From CAZAPO01 sp044841755 (lineage in GTDB: Bacteria; Bacteroidota; Bacteroidia; Flavobacteriales; Flavobacteriaceae), in the NCBI GenBank assembly GCA_044841755.1, contig JAXOFM010000001.1:682001-746000 (forward strand): 64,000 nucleotides of DNA, written 5' to 3'. Under the pieces are notes generated by a model. The model ran no database searches, had not been told where the DNA came from, and worked only from the letters and a program-made list of their open reading frames with translations. Positions 8,232 through 17,116 of the stretch are shown in pieces. The position numbers and the translations under genes were made by a program. Numbering within the stretch: the first letter of the stretch is position 1; the number at the start of each line of letters is the position of its first letter.

Positions 8232-9386
8232 TTATGCAGATTTTTTGTGTAATAGTCTGGTAAGCTTAATAGAAAGGTCGGTTAGAATGATTTTCGAATT
8301 TCCGTTTCTCTCAATATGATAAATGGCGTCTTGTAACTCGTCACTTATTTCCATAATGTTGTTACCATGAACAAAAGGAGCAAAATTCTCGAGCTTGAAG
8401 TTTTTTGATTTAGGTTGTAAAAACACCAAATCTGTTGCTTGATAATTATACAATAATGCTTGTCTGAAGAAATCGAGACAAAAATTTAAGAACTGTTTTT
8501 GTGTTTCACGACCGTTTTTAGCTATTTCTTCACTCCAAGACATGAGATCATGGATAGCCGTTTTATTTCCTTTAGCTTTAAACGCACTTCTAATCCAGAA
8601 AATAAACCATTCTTCAAACTGAAGATCTTCACTATCTTGATAAACTAAATCACAGGCTTTATTAAAATTACCATTAGCTTGATGCGCAATTTTTGTTGCC
8701 ACATTTACATCTAGGCTATATTTTTTAATCAATGCAGATTTAATATCATCTTCAGCAAGAGGAGGAAAACGTAAAATTTGACACCTAGATTTAATGGTGG
8801 TAATTATCTGTTCTTGGTCTTCTGCTATTAAGACAAACAGTGTTTTTGGCGGAGGCTCTTCAATTAGCTTTAGTAGCTTGTTGGCGCAGGCAATATTCAT
8901 TTTTTCTGCCATCCAGATAATCATCACTTTGTAACCACCTTCATAAGATTTCAGCGTTAGGGATTTTACTATTTCATGAGCTTCATCAACACCAATTTGA
9001 CCTTGCTTATTATCTATTCCAAGTTGTTTGTACCAATCAAAAAGATTACAATAGGGTTGTTCTTTTAATAGCTTTCTCCAATCCTCTAGAAAAAGGTTTG
9101 AAACAGGATGTTTTTTAACAGTGTGATTGGTGGCAACAGGAAAAGCAAAGTGCAAATCGGGATGTGAAAGGTTTGAAAGCTTCAAATTACAAGCATTATC
9201 TCCTGTATTATTTTCACCAGAATGGTTATTACAAAGCACATATTGTGCATAAGCGATAGCCATAGGTAGTGCTCCAGTCCCTTCATTACCAACAAATAAT
9301 TGGGCATGAGGTATTCTACCATTATCAACACTACTAGTGAGGTGTTTTTTTAGGTGTTCTTGTCCGATGATATCTGCAAAAAGCAT
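8232..9386 (-). CDS. holB: DNA polymerase III subunit delta'
   Basis: The delta' subunit is part of the clamp loader. The 384-residue protein starts with the family IIGQ block and has a degenerate P-loop GNEGTGAL (33-40) lacking the Lys, as expected for the non-ATPase delta', and a sensor-1-like SRC segment near residues 210-212. The zinc module found in many clamp-loader subunits is reduced: only C52 and C66 remain where four cysteines are usual. A -7 box on the minus strand lies five bases upstream of the start codon, so the next in-frame start might also be considered, but the MLFADIIGQ beginning fits the family well. Confidence 0.92.
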   Translation of the reverse strand: MLFADIIGQEHLKKHLTSSVDNGRIPHAQLFVGNEGTGALPMAIAYAQYVLCNNHSGENNTGDNACNLKLSNLSHPDLHFAFPVATNHTVKKHPVSNLFLEDWRKLLKEQPYCNLFDWYKQLGIDNKQGQIGVDEAHEIVKSLTLKSYEGGYKVMIIWMAEKMNIACANKLLKLIEEPPPKTLFVLIAEDQEQIITTIKSRCQILRFPPLAEDDIKSALIKKYSLDVNVATKIAHQANGNFNKACDLVYQDSEDLQFEEWFIFWIRSAFKAKGNKTAIHDLMSWSEEIAKNGRETQKQFLNFCLDFFRQALLYNYQATDLVFLQPKSKNFKLENFAPFVHGNNIMEISDELQDAIYHIERNGNSKIILTDLSIKLTRLLHKKSA

Positions 9387-9390
9387 AAAG

Positions 9391-9398
9391 CAAATATA
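9391..9398 (-). promoter_or_regulatory. -7 box for holB/lipid kinase (minus strand)
   Basis: The minus-strand reading is TATATTTG, a perfect TAnnTTTG match. It lies only five bases from the holB ATG, so the transcript would be leaderless or nearly so. No -33 TTG at standard spacing is clear. Confidence 0.5.
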
Positions 9399-9453
9399 GG
9401 CATGTTTTTAATAAACACTTTTAAGTTTTTCAAACATAAAAAGTCTTATTTTT

Positions 9454-10566
9454 ATGCTTCATAGAGTTATGGGTTCATCAAGCAAAACGTCTAAAGCACT
9501 ACTTTTCATTCCTGATATTTCTGGGTTTACTGAATTTGTGCATTTCACCGAAATATCTCATAGTAAACACATTATTTCTGAATTGCTAGAAGTATTACTT
9601 GATGCAAACACTTCTAATTTACAATTAGCAGAGATTGAGGGAGATGCGTTGTTTTTTTACAAGGAAACGGAAGAGGTCAACGCTAAAGAACTGGAGCCTC
9701 AAATTAAAAAAATGTATCTGGACTTCCATACGCATTTAAAACGGTATGAATATGAGCGTATCTGTCAATGTGGAGCATGTTCTTCAGCATATAACTTATC
9801 ACTCAAGTTTGTGAGCCATTTTGGAGAGATAGATTTTTTACAAGTTAAGGACGACATTAAACCTTACGGGAGCAACGTAATACAAGTACATAGACTTTTA
9901 AAAAACAACATTGATATTGATGAGTATGCTCTTTTCACAGATAAGATAAAAATTGAACGAGACGACTTAATCAAATCTAACGCAACCTATGATTTCGGTG
10001 AAATTAAGTATAACTATAAAAATTTAGAATCACTAAAAGATGGTTTACCCTATGTTCCGCCAATTCCTTTAGATGTTCCAAAGCATAAGTTATTTTCAAT
10101 TTCGAGAATAGTCGATTTTCCTATTCTTGACCTTTACGAAATGATAAGCAATTTTGATTATAGATTACTTTGGGTTAAAGGGGTTGATAAGCTATCCTAT
10201 AAAAAGGATTTGGTTAATCGCAACGGGACAAAGCATAAGTGCTTACTTGACAAGAACAAGGAAGTTAATCAGATTACAGTTTCAAAAAAAGTAGAACCCA
10301 ACCAATATGTTTACGGAGAATCAACCACTGAGGCGCCCATGATGAAACTTTTAAATATTTACTATGTTCTTGAAAAAACAGATAACGGCACATCTATTTT
10401 AGCAGAAGGTTTTGCAGACTTCAAGCTATTAGGCGCTTTGCTAAAACCTGTGATTTCAAAAAAATTAAAAAATAGTATTACAGAAGCGCTAAATGAACTA
10501 ATATTGCTACTCGATTCTGGATTTAAACTTAACGATCATATTACTTACGATGAAAACGATAAATGA
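9454..10566 (+). CDS. DUF2652 protein: cyclase-homology domain plus SRPBCC-like domain
   Basis: The N-terminal half resembles class III nucleotidyl cyclases: PDISGFTEFV near the start supplies an Asp in the place of the first metal ligand, and IEGDALFF about 45 residues later resembles the second metal-binding loop. A Cys-rich CQCGAC segment follows at about residue 107. The C-terminal half (from about 215) looks like an SRPBCC/polyketide-cyclase-type fold. This fits DUF2652 proteins; whether they are active cyclases is not known. The start may be the ATG at 9469 (MGSSSK) if the TATTTTTA at 9447-9454 is the -7 box. The last 17 bases overlap pgk. Confidence 0.75.
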   Translation: MLHRVMGSSSKTSKALLFIPDISGFTEFVHFTEISHSKHIISELLEVLLDANTSNLQLAEIEGDALFFYKETEEVNAKELEPQIKKMYLDFHTHLKRYEYERICQCGACSSAYNLSLKFVSHFGEIDFLQVKDDIKPYGSNVIQVHRLLKNNIDIDEYALFTDKIKIERDDLIKSNATYDFGEIKYNYKNLESLKDGLPYVPPIPLDVPKHKLFSISRIVDFPILDLYEMISNFDYRLLWVKGVDKLSYKKDLVNRNGTKHKCLLDKNKEVNQITVSKKVEPNQYVYGESTTEAPMMKLLNIYYVLEKTDNGTSILAEGFADFKLLGALLKPVISKKLKNSITEALNELILLLDSGFKLNDHITYDENDK

Positions 10567-11737
10567 CATAAACTTCGAAAACAAAAAAGCATTAATAAGA
10601 GTTGATTTTAATGTTCCTTTAAACAGCAATTTTGAAGTCACAGATACCACAAGAATTGTTGCAGCTAAGCCTACAATTATTAAAATTTTAGAAGATGGCG
10701 GAAGCTGCGTTTTAATGTCTCATTTAGGAAGACCAAAAGGGCCACAAGAAGAGTTTTCGTTAAAGCATATTATTAGTAAAGTAGAAGAAATAATAGGTGT
10801 TGAAGTAAAGTTTGCTAACAACTGTGTAGGAGATGAGGCTGAAGCAGCAGCAGCAAGCCTACAACCAGGGCAAATCTTATTGCTAGAAAACCTACGTTTT
10901 CATGAGGAGGAGAAAAAAGGAGATGAAAGCTTTGCTGAGCAATTATCTAAACTTGGTGATGTTTATGTAAACGATGCTTTTGGAACAGCTCATAGAGCAC
11001 ATGCTTCAACAACTATTGTTGCTCAGTTTTTCCCAGAATACAAATGCTTTGGTAGTTTATTAGCAAAAGAAATTGATAGTATTGATAAGGTTTTAAATAA
11101 CAGTGAAAAACCTGTTCTTGCTGTTTTGGGAGGAGCAAAAGTATCATCTAAGATTACAGTTATTGAGAATATACTAGATAAAGTTGATCACTTGATTATT
11201 GGCGGAGGAATGACCTATACTTTTGTTAAAGCACAAGGAGGAGCCATAGGAGAATCTATTTGTGAAGATGACAAGCAACAATTAGCACTCGACATTTTAG
11301 CAAAGGCAAAAGAGAAAAATGTTCAAATCCATTTACCTGTTGATGTTGTTGCCGCAGACGATTTTAGTAATGATGCAAGTACACAAGTAGTTGATGTGAA
11401 CAGTATTCCTGATGGATGGCAAGGATTAGACGCTGGTCCAAATTCAATTGAAAACTTTGACAAGGTGATTAAGGCATCTAAAACCATTCTTTGGAATGGA
11501 CCCTTAGGAGTTTTTGAAATGGATACTTTTTCAAAAGGAACAATTGCGTTGGGAGACTCTATTGCCGAAGCTACTAAGAATGGGTCTTTCTCTTTAGTTG
11601 GTGGTGGTGATTCGGTAGCAGCCGTAAAGCAGTTTGGATTTCAAGACAAAGTAAGTTATGTAAGTACAGGTGGCGGAGCTATGCTTGAAAGCTTAGAAGG
11701 AAAAACACTTCCAGGAATAGCAGCTATTTTAAATTAA
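10550..11737 (+). CDS. pgk: Phosphoglycerate kinase
   Basis: Pgk transfers the acyl phosphate of 1,3-bisphosphoglycerate to ADP in glycolysis. The 395-residue protein has RVDFNVPL near residue 17, the substrate loop SHLGRPKG, the LLENLRFHEEE block, the hinge sequence GGAKVSSKI, and the C-terminal GGGDSVAAVKQFG nucleotide loop. Length and motif order are normal. It overlaps the DUF2652 gene by 17 bases, which links the two at the translational level. Confidence 0.98.
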   Translation: MKTINDINFENKKALIRVDFNVPLNSNFEVTDTTRIVAAKPTIIKILEDGGSCVLMSHLGRPKGPQEEFSLKHIISKVEEIIGVEVKFANNCVGDEAEAAAASLQPGQILLLENLRFHEEEKKGDESFAEQLSKLGDVYVNDAFGTAHRAHASTTIVAQFFPEYKCFGSLLAKEIDSIDKVLNNSEKPVLAVLGGAKVSSKITVIENILDKVDHLIIGGGMTYTFVKAQGGAIGESICEDDKQQLALDILAKAKEKNVQIHLPVDVVAADDFSNDASTQVVDVNSIPDGWQGLDAGPNSIENFDKVIKASKTILWNGPLGVFEMDTFSKGTIALGDSIAEATKNGSFSLVGGGDSVAAVKQFGFQDKVSYVSTGGGAMLESLEGKTLPGIAAILN

Positions 11738-11790
11738 TTTAGATACGATTTTATATAGTCAAGGCGTTTTATTATACCCAAACAAAAGGT

Positions 11791-13347
11791 ATGATTTATA
11801 GAGTATTAATAGCATTTTTTTTCGTTCAACTTGGTTTTTCTCAAACTAAGGACACCATAGCTTCAAAAGAGGAAACCACAAGTAAAGAAGCTACAATTAT
11901 TTCAGATACACTTATTGATGGAAAGTCGTTAGGAACAAAAGAAATAAAACCAATAGATTCTATAATTAAAAGAGCTTTTCAAGATAACAAGCTTGCTGCA
12001 GAACTAGACGATAGGTGGTTAAATGAGCTTTACAACGCTTCATTATTTGACACTATTTACAAATCGGTAACCGAATTAGAATACGAGGAGGTTTATTATC
12101 CTGAACTTCCAACAGATACTTTAAAGGCAAGATTAGCAAAACTTGACGCTAAAACCCCTTTTAATATTGCCTACAACCCTTCACTTGAAAGTGTGATTAA
12201 AGGATATTTAAAAAGAAGGAGAAAACATCTTGAAAAGTTAATGGCGCTAAGTGAATATTACTTCCCTATGTTTGAAAGAGAACTCGATGCTCAAGATATT
12301 CCGTTAGAGGTTAAATACTTGTCAATTGTTGAATCAGCATTAAAACCTAGAGCAAGATCACGAGTTGGGGCAACTGGATTGTGGCAATTTATGTTTGGCA
12401 CCGGAAGAGAATTTGGACTAGAAGTGAGTAGTTATGTTGACGAAAGAAGCGATCCTTTAATGGCAACAGAAGCTGCAGCAAAATATTTAGGAAGATTATA
12501 CAAAATATTTGGTGACTGGGATTTAGCTCTTGCAGCATACAATTCGGGTCCAGGCAATGTTACCAAAGCCATACGGAGGTCTGGAGGATACGAAAACTAC
12601 TGGAATATTAGACCACATCTTCCGCGTGAAACAGCAGGATATTTACCAGCGTTCTTAGCAACAATGTACATTTTTGAATATGCCGAAGAACACGGATTTG
12701 TGCCTAACAAACCTGAAATTAGGTATATAGAAACAGATACCATAAAGGTGAAACAGATGATTACTCTTGATCAGGTGTCTGAACTTACTGGAGTGCCTAT
12801 GGAGATGTTGCAGTTTTTGAATCCTTCATATAAGTTAGACATCATTCCATTTATTGAAGACGAAAATTATGTGTTACGTCTTCCTAGAGAATATGTGGGG
12901 CCATTTGTTACTCATGAAAAAGAAATTTACGCACTTGCAAAAGCTGAGCTTGACAGAAGGGAGAAGCCACTACCACAATTTTTTGAAACTAATTCAAGAG
13001 TTAGGTACAGGGTTAGATCCGGAGATTACTTAGGAAAGATTGCCAGAAAATTTGGCGTAAGAGTTAGTCAGATAAAACAATGGAATGGATTAAGAAGTAA
13101 TAATATTAGGGTTGGGCAGCGTCTAACCATTTATCCAATAAAACCGGTTTTTGATTCTAATGTAACAGCAGCTCCAGCAAAAGCCAGAACCACAGGAGGA
13201 AAAACATATAAGGTAAAGAATGGGGATTCTTTATGGACAATTGCTCAAAAATTCCCAGGAGTTTCAATAGATGATTTAAAGTCTTGGAATAACTTAAGCA
13301 CTAATAATTTAAAAGCTGGAATGGTTCTTGTTGTAAGCAAGAAATAA
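11791..13347 (+). CDS. Lytic transglycosylase with two LysM domains (MltD-like)
   Basis: The 518-residue protein has an N-terminal signal peptide (cleavage probably after GFSQ), then a soluble lytic transglycosylase domain with the catalytic Glu at about 181 in VESALKP, followed by GATGLWQFM and AAYNSGPGNV. Two LysM repeats follow at about 407-451 and 471-516, which bind peptidoglycan. It should cleave the glycan strands in the periplasm by 1,6-anhydro formation. The next gene encodes a DUF4837 lipoprotein 17 bases downstream. Confidence 0.93.
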   Translation: MIYRVLIAFFFVQLGFSQTKDTIASKEETTSKEATIISDTLIDGKSLGTKEIKPIDSIIKRAFQDNKLAAELDDRWLNELYNASLFDTIYKSVTELEYEEVYYPELPTDTLKARLAKLDAKTPFNIAYNPSLESVIKGYLKRRRKHLEKLMALSEYYFPMFERELDAQDIPLEVKYLSIVESALKPRARSRVGATGLWQFMFGTGREFGLEVSSYVDERSDPLMATEAAAKYLGRLYKIFGDWDLALAAYNSGPGNVTKAIRRSGGYENYWNIRPHLPRETAGYLPAFLATMYIFEYAEEHGFVPNKPEIRYIETDTIKVKQMITLDQVSELTGVPMEMLQFLNPSYKLDIIPFIEDENYVLRLPREYVGPFVTHEKEIYALAKAELDRREKPLPQFFETNSRVRYRVRSGDYLGKIARKFGVRVSQIKQWNGLRSNNIRVGQRLTIYPIKPVFDSNVTAAPAKARTTGGKTYKVKNGDSLWTIAQKFPGVSIDDLKSWNNLSTNNLKAGMVLVVSKK

Positions 13348-13364
13348 TTTTAATAACTAAACAA

Positions 13365-14345
13365 ATGAAAAAAATTTTCTTAGCTATATTAAGTATAAGT
13401 CTTTTCTTTAATTGTGGAGGTGAATCTACAGGGAAGAGAGTAGTTTCGGCTCCTTCATCAGGAAACATTAATACACTTGCTGTTGTTATAGATAATGATC
13501 TTTGGGATGGCAGTATAGGAGAAACAATAAGAGAGATTTATGCAGCTGAGATTTGGGGACTACCGCAACAAGAACCACTATTCTCTTTAAGTCAGATACC
13601 GACTGCAGTATTTTCAGATTTTGTAACTAGAAACAGGATTATTCTAAAAGTAGAAAAAGGAAAACCAGCAGATACAAGGTATTTAGAAAATGTATATGCT
13701 AAACCTCAAAGAGTAGTATTGGTAACAGGAAACACCAACGCCGAAATAGTTGAACAACTCAAGAACAGCGCGGGAAAAGCAATAGCTATTTTAAAAGCAA
13801 CAGAAATAAGGGAAAGACAACGAAGAACAGGAAAATCTCTGCTGGTTGACAAACCTATTGAAGAAGCTTTGGGTGTCAACTTGAAGATACCTTCTGCCTA
13901 TAGAATTGCCAAAAATGATAACGGATTCTTTTGGCTACGAAGAGACATTAAAAATGGCGATGTAAACATGCTTATTTACGAAATGCCATTAAATGCGATA
14001 ACAAAAGGAGATGATGCTATTACAGATATTATTAGAATGAGAGATTCAATAGGCAAAACACATATACCTGGACCACTTGATGGAACCTACATGATTACCG
14101 AAGAAGCCTATACACCATTTAGCGGCACCACAATTATTGATAACAAACCAACTTTTGAAACAAAAAGCACATGGGAAGTTAAGGACGCTTTCATGGCTGG
14201 CCCTTTTATAAATTATGCAATTGAAGACGAAGTAAATAATCGCTTACTTGTAATAGAAGGATTTGTTTTTGCACCTTCAATGGGCAAACGAGATTATATT
14301 TTTGAATTGGAATCTATAATTAAATCCATTCAATTTAAGTCATAA
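13365..14345 (+). CDS. DUF4837 family lipoprotein
   Basis: The 326-residue product has a lipoprotein signal ending at C17 (LFFNCGG). The rest has no motif I can assign; it corresponds to the DUF4837 family, which I know from Bacteroidota next to LysM transglycosylase and tatA genes, as here. It is expected at the cell envelope. The function is unknown; context with the transglycosylase suggests an envelope or peptidoglycan role. It ends directly at a bidirectional terminator. Confidence 0.8.
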   Translation: MKKIFLAILSISLFFNCGGESTGKRVVSAPSSGNINTLAVVIDNDLWDGSIGETIREIYAAEIWGLPQQEPLFSLSQIPTAVFSDFVTRNRIILKVEKGKPADTRYLENVYAKPQRVVLVTGNTNAEIVEQLKNSAGKAIAILKATEIRERQRRTGKSLLVDKPIEEALGVNLKIPSAYRIAKNDNGFFWLRRDIKNGDVNMLIYEMPLNAITKGDDAITDIIRMRDSIGKTHIPGPLDGTYMITEEAYTPFSGTTIIDNKPTFETKSTWEVKDAFMAGPFINYAIEDEVNNRLLVIEGFVFAPSMGKRDYIFELESIIKSIQFKS

Positions 14346-14374
14346 AAAAAAGCCAGCTTTAAGCTGGCTTTTTT
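14344..14374. terminator. Bidirectional intrinsic terminator
   Basis: Perfect arms AAAAAAGCCAGCTT (14346-14359) and AAGCTGGCTTTTTT (14361-14374) flank a single T, with A- and T-rich edges on both sides. It sits between the convergent DUF4837 and tatA genes and overlaps the DUF4837 stop codon. Confidence 0.9.
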
Positions 14375-14388
14375 ATTATTAATAAGTA

Positions 14389-14571
14389 CTATTCTTTAGA
14401 TTCTATATTTGCATCATCCTCTTTGCTGGCATCTTTAAATTCTTTAATACCACTTCCAAGACCACGCATAAGTTCTGGTATCTTTTTTCCTCCAAAAAGG
14501 AGTAATACAACCACAACTATTAATACTATTTGCCAAGGACCAAGTGCTAAGGGTAACATATATAAGCTCAT
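14389..14571 (-). CDS. tatA: Sec-independent translocase component TatA
   Basis: TatA oligomerises in the inner membrane to move folded Tat substrates. From the ATG at 14571 the product is 60 residues: one transmembrane helix (about 12-27), the FGGKK hinge with IPELMRGLGSG, an amphipathic helix and an acidic tail. A longer frame to 14610 adds 13 residues but would include the minus-strand -7 box at 14591-14598, so I prefer the shorter start. TatC is not in the window. Confidence 0.93.
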   Translation of the reverse strand: MSLYMLPLALGPWQIVLIVVVVLLLFGGKKIPELMRGLGSGIKEFKDASKEDDANIESKE

Positions 14572-14590
14572 TTGTTTTTGTTTTGAAGAA

Positions 14591-14598
14591 CAAAGGTA
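14591..14598 (-). promoter_or_regulatory. -7 box for tatA (minus strand)
   Basis: The minus strand reads TACCTTTG, a perfect TAnnTTTG. Transcription would start near 14585, just ahead of the ATG at 14571. This decides the tatA start. No good -33 element is visible at standard spacing. Confidence 0.55.
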
Positions 14599-14633
14599 AT
14601 AATTATACATTAAAAAAACGTTGTATTATCAAC

Positions 14634-14666
14634 AATAGCATAATTTGAAAAACACAATATGCTATT
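14634..14666. repeat. Inverted repeat in the tatA / M23 peptidase divergent region
   Basis: Nine-base arms AATAGCATA (14634-14642) and TATGCTATT (14658-14666) are separated by 15 bases in the 90-base region between divergent start sites. It has the size of an operator half-site pair (24 bases centre to centre). No T run follows, so it is not a terminator. Function is unknown. Confidence 0.5.
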
Positions 14667-14700
14667 ATTTTATTTATTTTAGCGCAAGAATGGAGAGTAC

Positions 14701-15570
14701 ATGAAAAAAGGTGAAAAGAAACGAAAACAAATAACAAAAAAGTTACTTCATAAGTACCGTTTGGTAATCTTAAATGAAGACACGTTTGAAGAGCGTTTCG
14801 CGATTAAATTAACAAGGCTCAATGTGTTTGTTATTTTCTCTCTTTCTGCTATTGTACTTATTTTGCTAACTACAATTTTAATTGCATTTACACCATTAAG
14901 AGAATATATTCCTGGATATTCATCAACCGCTTTGAAGCGCGAAGCAACAATGCTAAATTATAAAACAGATTCACTGCAGCAGGTTATTTATATGAATCAG
15001 CAGTATTTAGAATCTATAAAAAGGGTTTTAAAAGGAGACGTAGCATCTGTTGAGTTTAATAAAGACTCTATAATTGAAGCTGCAGAATTAGATGCGCAAA
15101 ACCTTAATGTTAACCCATCAAGAGAAGATTCATTATTGCGAGAAAAAGTTGATAAAGAAGATAAATACAATTTATTTGAGTCTGCCACAACAAAGGCGAG
15201 CTTTGTTTTATTTCCTCCGGTAAAAGGAACGATTAGCGAAGGCTATAATGTGGAGGAGAAACATTATGCAGTTGACATTGTAGTTGCTAAGGACACTCCA
15301 GTAAAGGCAACCGCAGATGGCACTATAGTTCTAGCCGAATGGACAACACAAACAGGCTATGTAGTAATTATTGACCATGGCAACGGACTTATTTCAGCTT
15401 ACAAACACAATGCATCACTTACCAAAGAACAGGGAGACCTTGTAAAATCGGGTGAAGTGATAGCCATTTCAGGAAACACAGGAGAATTGACAACAGGACC
15501 ACACTTGCATTTTGAACTTTGGAGTGATGGTTACCCAATAGACCCAACTACTTTTATTGATTTTGAATAG
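14701..15570 (+). CDS. M23 family peptidoglycan endopeptidase, membrane anchored
   Basis: The 289-residue protein has a charged cytosolic N-terminus, one membrane helix (about 42-63), a helical linker and a C-terminal LytM/M23 domain (about 170-289). The zinc and catalytic residues appear in order: H188 and D192 in HYAVD, H236 in YKH, and H268/H270 in GPHLHFE. All expected ligands are present, so an active cell-wall peptide hydrolase is likely. Its stop is followed on the next base by the ATG of the GH3-family gene, so the two are co-translated. Confidence 0.93.
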   Translation: MKKGEKKRKQITKKLLHKYRLVILNEDTFEERFAIKLTRLNVFVIFSLSAIVLILLTTILIAFTPLREYIPGYSSTALKREATMLNYKTDSLQQVIYMNQQYLESIKRVLKGDVASVEFNKDSIIEAAELDAQNLNVNPSREDSLLREKVDKEDKYNLFESATTKASFVLFPPVKGTISEGYNVEEKHYAVDIVVAKDTPVKATADGTIVLAEWTTQTGYVVIIDHGNGLISAYKHNASLTKEQGDLVKSGEVIAISGNTGELTTGPHLHFELWSDGYPIDPTTFIDFE

Positions 15571-17088
15571 ATGAACCTATCAAACATAACATCACTTAAG
15601 TCGTTATTAGCAAAACCTTTTGCAAAACAAATAAAAAAGAGAGTCGATAAATGGGCTAATAACCCAATAGAGACGCAACAAAAAGTTTTTGAAGAGTTAA
15701 TTTCGGAGGGAGCACGAACAGCTTTTGGCAAAGATCACGATTTTGTAAGCGTAAACAGTTATGAAGATTTCATAAAACGGGTTCCAATAAGGGATTACGA
15801 AGCATTAAAACCATATGTAGAACGTGTTGTTGAAGGTGAGGAAAATGTGCTTTGGAAAGGAAAGCCTATATATTTTGCAAAAACTTCTGGGACAACCTCG
15901 GGATCAAAATATATTCCCATTACCAAAGAAAGTATGCCTTCGCATGTTGAAGCTGCTAGAAGCGCCATTTTGCTATATGTTGCTGAAACAGGAAAAAGCA
16001 AATTTGTAAATGGAAAAATGATATTCCTTCAAGGAAGCCCAATTCTTGAAGAAGAAAATGGAATCAAACTTGGAAGGTTATCAGGAATAGTTGCCCATTA
16101 TGTTCCTAAATATCTCCAGAAAAATAGAATGCCTAGTTGGGAAACAAACTGTATAGAAGACTGGGAAACAAAAGTTGATGCCATTGTTGAGGAAACCTTA
16201 AATGAAAACATGACCATTATTAGTGGTATTCCTTCATGGGTACAAATGTATTTTGAAAGGCTACAAGAACGCACAAACAAAAAGATTGGAGATATTTTTA
16301 AGAATTTCGATCTATTCATTTTTGGAGGTGTTAATTACGAACCTTATAGAGCTAAGTTTGAGAGTCTAATAGGAAGAAGTGTTGATAGCATTGAGTTGTA
16401 TCCTGCTAGCGAAGGGTTTTTTGCCTTTCAGGACAAGCAAAACGAAAAAGGAATGCTGTTACAGCTAAAATCAGGAATATTTTATGAGTTTGTAAAAGCA
16501 GATGAATTTTTTGAAGAAAACCCTAGACGAATTTCATTAAAAGATGTTGAGGTTGGAGTGAATTATGTAATGATCATTTCTACTAATGCGGGGTTATGGG
16601 CATATAATATCGGAGACACTGTTGAATTTACTTCAACCAACCCTTATAAAGTTGTCGTAACAGGAAGAATAAAACATTTTATTTCGGCCTTTGGCGAGCA
16701 CGTAATTGGCAAAGAAGTAGAGCAGGCGCTCAGCGAAGCGATTAAAAACACCAATGTAAAAGTCTCTGAGTTTACCGTGGCCCCTCAGATAAATCCAACA
16801 GAAGGACTACCATTTCATGAGTGGTTTATTGAGTTTGAAGATCTTCCAGAAAACATAGATGTTTTAGCTAGCAATATAGATGCTTCACTTCAGAATCAAA
16901 ACAGTTATTACTTTGATTTAATTCAAGGAAAAGTGTTGCGGCCGTTAATAATTACAAGTGTTAAAAAAGAAGGCTTTAACAATTATATGAAGTCTATTGG
17001 TAAGCTGGGAGGACAGAACAAAATACCTAGATTGAGCAACGACAGAAAAATTGCGGATTCTTTATATTCTGGAGGTTTTGTGAATTAG
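15571..17088 (+). CDS. GH3 auxin-responsive promoter family protein (acyl-adenylating enzyme)
   Basis: The 505-residue protein is a bacterial member of the GH3 family. Plant GH3 enzymes adenylate a carboxylic acid and join it to an amino acid. The ATP loop TSGTTSGSKYIPIT lies at about 110-123, and further conserved blocks are ELYPASEGFF and VVTGRIKHFISAFGEHV. The catalytic fold is therefore intact. The acid and amine substrates of bacterial members are not established. It begins with zero spacing after the M23 peptidase, a pairing I recall from related genomes. Confidence 0.88.
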   Translation: MNLSNITSLKSLLAKPFAKQIKKRVDKWANNPIETQQKVFEELISEGARTAFGKDHDFVSVNSYEDFIKRVPIRDYEALKPYVERVVEGEENVLWKGKPIYFAKTSGTTSGSKYIPITKESMPSHVEAARSAILLYVAETGKSKFVNGKMIFLQGSPILEEENGIKLGRLSGIVAHYVPKYLQKNRMPSWETNCIEDWETKVDAIVEETLNENMTIISGIPSWVQMYFERLQERTNKKIGDIFKNFDLFIFGGVNYEPYRAKFESLIGRSVDSIELYPASEGFFAFQDKQNEKGMLLQLKSGIFYEFVKADEFFEENPRRISLKDVEVGVNYVMIISTNAGLWAYNIGDTVEFTSTNPYKVVVTGRIKHFISAFGEHVIGKEVEQALSEAIKNTNVKVSEFTVAPQINPTEGLPFHEWFIEFEDLPENIDVLASNIDASLQNQNSYYFDLIQGKVLRPLIITSVKKEGFNNYMKSIGKLGGQNKIPRLSNDRKIADSLYSGGFVN

Positions 17089-17091
17089 TCG

Positions 17092-17099
17092 TATCTTTG
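17092..17099 (+). promoter_or_regulatory. -7 box upstream of the DUF6909-type gene
   Basis: TATCTTTG is a perfect TAnnTTTG match between the GH3 stop (17088) and the next ATG (17117). No TTG lies at the preferred distance upstream, so the promoter may be weak or use another -33 element. It may also drive the start of the polysaccharide locus, which follows with no gap. Confidence 0.55.
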
Positions 17100-17116
17100 C
17101 AGGTTAAAAAATATAT

